Source: Bordetella parapertussis | GTDB lineage: Bacteria > Pseudomonadota > Gammaproteobacteria > Burkholderiales > Burkholderiaceae_A | DNA length: 64,000 bases | Reading direction: 5' to 3' | Assembly: GCA_945862305.1 (NCBI GenBank) | Contig: CAMAXF010000003.1 | Coordinates: forward strand, 1-64,000 | Shown: positions 61,367 to 64,000 of the stretch, piece by piece | Layout: each line of letters begins with the position of its first letter | Numbering within the stretch: the first letter of the stretch is position 1 | Position numbers and translations under genes: made by a program | Notes under the pieces: generated by a model | Database searches by the model: none | What the model was told of the DNA's origin: nothing | Seen by the model: the letters and a program-made list of their open reading frames with translations, nothing else

Positions 61367-62194
61367 ATGCTTGTGGGCTTTCTGCCGCTCCTCATGACCC
61401 TCCTCTACATCCTTCTGGCGTCCCTTGCAGCCACCAGCCTGAGCATTCTGCTGGCGGCCGTGGTGTCGCTTGGCCGACTCTCCTCGATGGTGGATCGGAT
61501 GGTGAGCTTCTCGGCTGGCATGCTCATGGGCACCGCACTGCTGCACCTGCTGCCCGAGAGCCTGCACCTGGGTGGGGCCGATGTGCATGCCATTACAGCC
61601 ACCATGCTGGGCGGCCTGATTGGATTTTTTGCGCTCGAGCGGTTCTCGCTCTTTCGGCACGACCACCACCATGAGCACGACGGCCATGCCCATCCGAGCG
61701 GCCATGATGCCCATGTGGCGGGCAAGGGAGGTTCCACCCTGCTGGTGGGCAGCGCCATTCATGCGCTTGCAGATGGTGTGCTCATTGCGGCGGCCTTCCG
61801 GGCCGACACATTCCTGGGGGTGATGACGGCTGCGGCCATTGCCACCCATGAGGTTCCTCAGCAGATTGGCAATTTCTTTGTGCTGCTCAACAGTGGCTTT
61901 AGTAAGGTGCGTGCGTTGCTGTTCAACCTGCTCACCGGCCTTGGGGCCGTGGTGGGTGGGGTGGTGGGCTACTTTGCTCTGGCCGAGGCGGGCGGCTGGC
62001 TGCCCTATGTGGTGGTGGTGGCTGCGAGCAGCTTTATTTACATTGCGCTTTCAGACCTCATTCCCCAGCTGCATGCCCAGGCCGATTCTCACCACCATGG
62101 TGGCCAGACCCGCGCCGTCTGGCAGCAGCCCGTGCTTATGCTGGCCGGTGTTGCCATGGCCGCCTTGGCCACGCGGTTCTTGCACGGGCATTGA
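61367..62194 (+). CDS. ZIP-family metal transporter
   Basis: Divalent-metal (zinc/iron) importer of about 275 residues with eight hydrophobic helices. Transport-site motifs are HALADGVLI in helix 4 and HEVPQQIGNF in helix 5. The loop between helices 3 and 4 is His-rich (HDHHHEHDGHAH), and HHHGG lies before the last helix; such loops bind metal in eukaryotic and bacterial ZIPs. ATG 61367 or 61394 could be the start. Metal specificity is not readable from sequence. Confidence 0.9.
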   Translation: MLVGFLPLLMTLLYILLASLAATSLSILLAAVVSLGRLSSMVDRMVSFSAGMLMGTALLHLLPESLHLGGADVHAITATMLGGLIGFFALERFSLFRHDHHHEHDGHAHPSGHDAHVAGKGGSTLLVGSAIHALADGVLIAAAFRADTFLGVMTAAAIATHEVPQQIGNFFVLLNSGFSKVRALLFNLLTGLGAVVGGVVGYFALAEAGGWLPYVVVVAASSFIYIALSDLIPQLHAQADSHHHGGQTRAVWQQPVLMLAGVAMAALATRFLHGH

Positions 62195-62277
62195 AACGGC
62201 CTAGTCCAAGGCGCTAATTCTCCAAGGGGCGCTCGCGTCCGAGACTTGCGGCTTCTTTCACAGAGGAGGAGCGCCGC

Positions 62278-62571
62278 ATGTTCAGAGCTTGGATTTCCAA
62301 ACAAAGGATTCGTCAGTCTGCTCATCGGCCGTCTGGCCAAGGGATGACGGAATACATCATCGTGGTGGCGGTGGTGGCCGTCGCCGCGATCGGGGTCTAC
62401 AGCCTGTTGGGCCAGACGATTCGAAATCAGACGGCGGGCATCGCGCAAGAGATTGCCGGTAACGATGCTGGTTCGGCCATCAGCGCGGCCAATTCCAATG
62501 CCAACACCGCGCGCCTCACCGCCAACAATGCGAAGGGCCTTCGCAACTTCAACGAAGACAATCGCCCGTGA
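62278..62571 (+). CDS. Flp-type (type IVb) prepilin-like protein
   Basis: A 97-residue protein with class III signal: a basic leader, then SGQGMTEYIIVVAVVAVAA. Cleavage after the glycine would put Glu at +5 and Tyr at +6, as in Flp pilins of Tad systems. After one hydrophobic helix comes a tail of about 45 residues rich in Asn and Ala (ANSNANTARLTANNAKG), longer than in most Flp pilins. GAGGAGG lies well placed before the ATG. Its stop overlaps the next gene's GTG. Confidence 0.85.
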   Translation: MFRAWISKQRIRQSAHRPSGQGMTEYIIVVAVVAVAAIGVYSLLGQTIRNQTAGIAQEIAGNDAGSAISAANSNANTARLTANNAKGLRNFNEDNRP

Positions 62572-63926
62572 GCAGATCTGGCGCGGCACCTCGTGGCTTT
62601 GTGCTGGTGGCGGGGCTGGGCTTGGTGCTCATGTCCGCCATTGGCATGGTGGCGCTTCTTGCAGGGGCAGCCCTTTACGCAGACAAGCAAAAAGGGTCAG
62701 ACCTCGCCGATGCTGCGGCCCTGTCGGTTGCAACCTGGTACGCGCAGGCGCTGAACTATCAGGCCTACGCCAATCGCGCGATCATTGCCAATGAGGTCAT
62801 GATTGCCCAGAGCCTGACGGTCTTGGCCTGGATCAAGCACCTGGAGACGCTCACACGCAACACAGGTCAGGTGGCAGCGCTTTTCCCGGCCGTCTCGGGC
62901 GTGTCTGCCTGGCTGCAACAGGCAACGCTCTCGGCCAGGGGTGTCACCCAGGCGTCAGTCTCTGCGGAGGTTCCCTTTCGCAGCGCCTACACCAGGGCAT
63001 TGCAGGCCTCACAGGAGGCAATGCAGCTTGCGGCCAATCCGTTTGCCACACAGTCCCTGGTCAATGAGGTGATCTGGTCGGGTGACCCCCGCTTTTTTGG
63101 TCAGTACCTTCCGAGCTCAGATGTCTCCCGCTTTTACCGCGCGGTTCGCAGCTATTCAGGCCAGGAGCGTCAATTGCAGGCGCAGCATGTGCTCTCGCAA
63201 CTCGATCGCTTCACTCAGTCCCGGGGTTATGACCAACGCCTGTATTTGCTGCCATCCACAGGCTGCATCCCCACCAGCACCAACACCCTGTTCTCCCGCT
63301 TGGTTCGGCGTGGTGGAACAGGCCTCACGTCGGACTGGAGCGAGTGGGAATCGGTGGACACGTTGTCTGTTCACCGATGGCAACGGCGGAGTCGTTGGCG
63401 CCGCACCTGCAGTGGCCTGACGGAGTCATTTCCGCTCGGCTGGGGGGCTGCCCAGGCGGGCACGCCCGTCGAGCGGAGTCTCATGGCCCAGGCGGGAACA
63501 GGTGGCAATGGTCAGTCACTCTCCAGGGCGCGGTCGGAGGGAGCCGCTGTTCACGGTTACCTTGGGCTGTCGGCCTATCGAGATTTGTCTGATCAATCGG
63601 TGTCTGGGCGTCGAGCGTCTGCCTTTCGAATCCCCGTGCTTGTTCGGCTGGCCGACAACAAGAGGCTCGCGCCATCGGCATCGAATTCGCTCGAGCGCCT
63701 GCTGACGTCCGACTTCAAGGCTGATTCCACAGCATCCGGTGCGTTGCTGGGCCAGGCACTCTGGGCCATGTCGGTGGGTGAGGTTCGATTCATCGATCCA
63801 ACGGCCGGTCCGGTGGAGCACCTTCCGAGTCTTCTCATGCCATTCTGGCAGGCCAATCTCACGTCGGTTCAACCGCAGGATCAGGGCGCAGCAATCCTGG
63901 CGGCTGGAAGGCGCGCTGGCCCATGA
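62568..63926 (+). CDS. TadG-like pilus-assembly protein
   Basis: A 452-residue protein with one N-terminal transmembrane segment (residues about 10-36) followed by ADAAALSVATWYAQALNYQAYANRA, the pattern of Tad/Flp-associated TadG-like proteins. The rest is a large, probably periplasmic domain I do not recognise further. GTG 62568 is coupled to the prepilin gene (GTGA) and the stop to the next gene (ATGA), so these three form one unit. In Tad systems TadE/F/G act as minor pseudopilins or assembly factors. Confidence 0.75.
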   Translation: MSRSGAAPRGFVLVAGLGLVLMSAIGMVALLAGAALYADKQKGSDLADAAALSVATWYAQALNYQAYANRAIIANEVMIAQSLTVLAWIKHLETLTRNTGQVAALFPAVSGVSAWLQQATLSARGVTQASVSAEVPFRSAYTRALQASQEAMQLAANPFATQSLVNEVIWSGDPRFFGQYLPSSDVSRFYRAVRSYSGQERQLQAQHVLSQLDRFTQSRGYDQRLYLLPSTGCIPTSTNTLFSRLVRRGGTGLTSDWSEWESVDTLSVHRWQRRSRWRRTCSGLTESFPLGWGAAQAGTPVERSLMAQAGTGGNGQSLSRARSEGAAVHGYLGLSAYRDLSDQSVSGRRASAFRIPVLVRLADNKRLAPSASNSLERLLTSDFKADSTASGALLGQALWAMSVGEVRFIDPTAGPVEHLPSLLMPFWQANLTSVQPQDQGAAILAAGRRAGP

Positions 63927-64000
63927 GGGCGCCCCAGGGTCAGGCCTTGGTCGAGGGGTTGGTCGTCATGGGCGTCTTGGCGGGACTGCTGTTGGTGGCA
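63923..64000 (+). CDS. TadE-like pseudopilin, cut by window end
   Basis: The first 26 codons only: MRAPQGQALVEGLVV, then a hydrophobic helix. The GQALVE start followed at once by a transmembrane helix is typical of TadE/TadE-like pseudopilins with a class III signal. The ATG overlaps the TadG-like stop. The rest lies beyond the window. Confidence 0.65.
   Translation, partial: MRAPQGQALVEGLVVMGVLAGLLLVA

Overview
This is GC-rich, almost fully coding chromosome from a betaproteobacterium, most likely order Burkholderiales. The main evidence is the block gyrA-serC-pheA-hisC-tyrA-aroA/cmk-rpsA-ihfB-lapB-hldA-hldD, which is the usual gene order of that order. A one-piece tmRNA with tag ANDERFALAA, ThrB of the aminoglycoside-phosphotransferase-like type, a HemJ-type protoporphyrinogen oxidase and a BPSS1780-like membrane protein agree with this. 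The sequence does not fix the genus. No phage, insertion sequence, CRISPR array, defence island or rRNA/tRNA gene (other than tmRNA) was seen, and no gap between genes exceeds about 160 bases.

Layout. 1-365 (minus): ssrA, with its mature 3' CCA at base 1. 519-18201 (plus): an Old Yellow Enzyme reductase, then gyrA and a tightly packed serine/aromatic amino-acid block ending in a fused AroA-Cmk protein. Next come ribosomal protein S1, IHF-beta, a shortened LapB, two ADP-heptose enzymes, a ComEA-like protein and UbiA. 18169-20665 (minus): murJ-proC. 20715-20984 (plus): rpsT, with a strong-looking promoter overlapping the murJ start. 21046-28989 (minus): a seven-gene unit leuS-lptE-holA-proA-hemJ-rlmL-like-yggS. 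29099-31366 (plus): a UvrD-type helicase. 31388-34245 (minus): alaS-tusA. 34402-38234 (plus): tctB-tctA, then thrB and a membrane protein. 38235-43202 (minus): pepA-holC-valS. 43248-45511 (plus): lptF-lptG. 45531-55229 (minus): glnS, a quinone oxidoreductase, a His-rich small protein, a tandem-duplicated 1806-residue UvrA and a 2Fe-2S flavin reductase. 55285-59013 (plus): polA and a Tat-type dienelactone hydrolase-like protein. 59074-61284 (minus): PhoX-like phosphatase. 61367-62194 (plus): ZIP metal transporter. 62278-64000 (plus): the start of a Tad/Flp-type pilus locus, cut by the window end.

Most of the window is core metabolism: envelope building (hldA, hldD, lptE, lptF, lptG, lapB, murJ), DNA replication and repair (gyrA, holA, holC, polA, uvrD, uvrA), translation (leuS, valS, alaS, glnS, rpsA, rpsT, ssrA) and amino-acid synthesis. 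I found no clearly new multigene system. The parts most worth a second look are the roughly 70-residue repeat-rich insert inside the AroA half of the AroA-Cmk fusion, the tandem UvrA preceded by a His-rich probable metal-binding protein, the short LapB with no LapA, a set of genes whose -10-like boxes sit only 5-8 bases before the start codon, and the pilus locus at the right edge.
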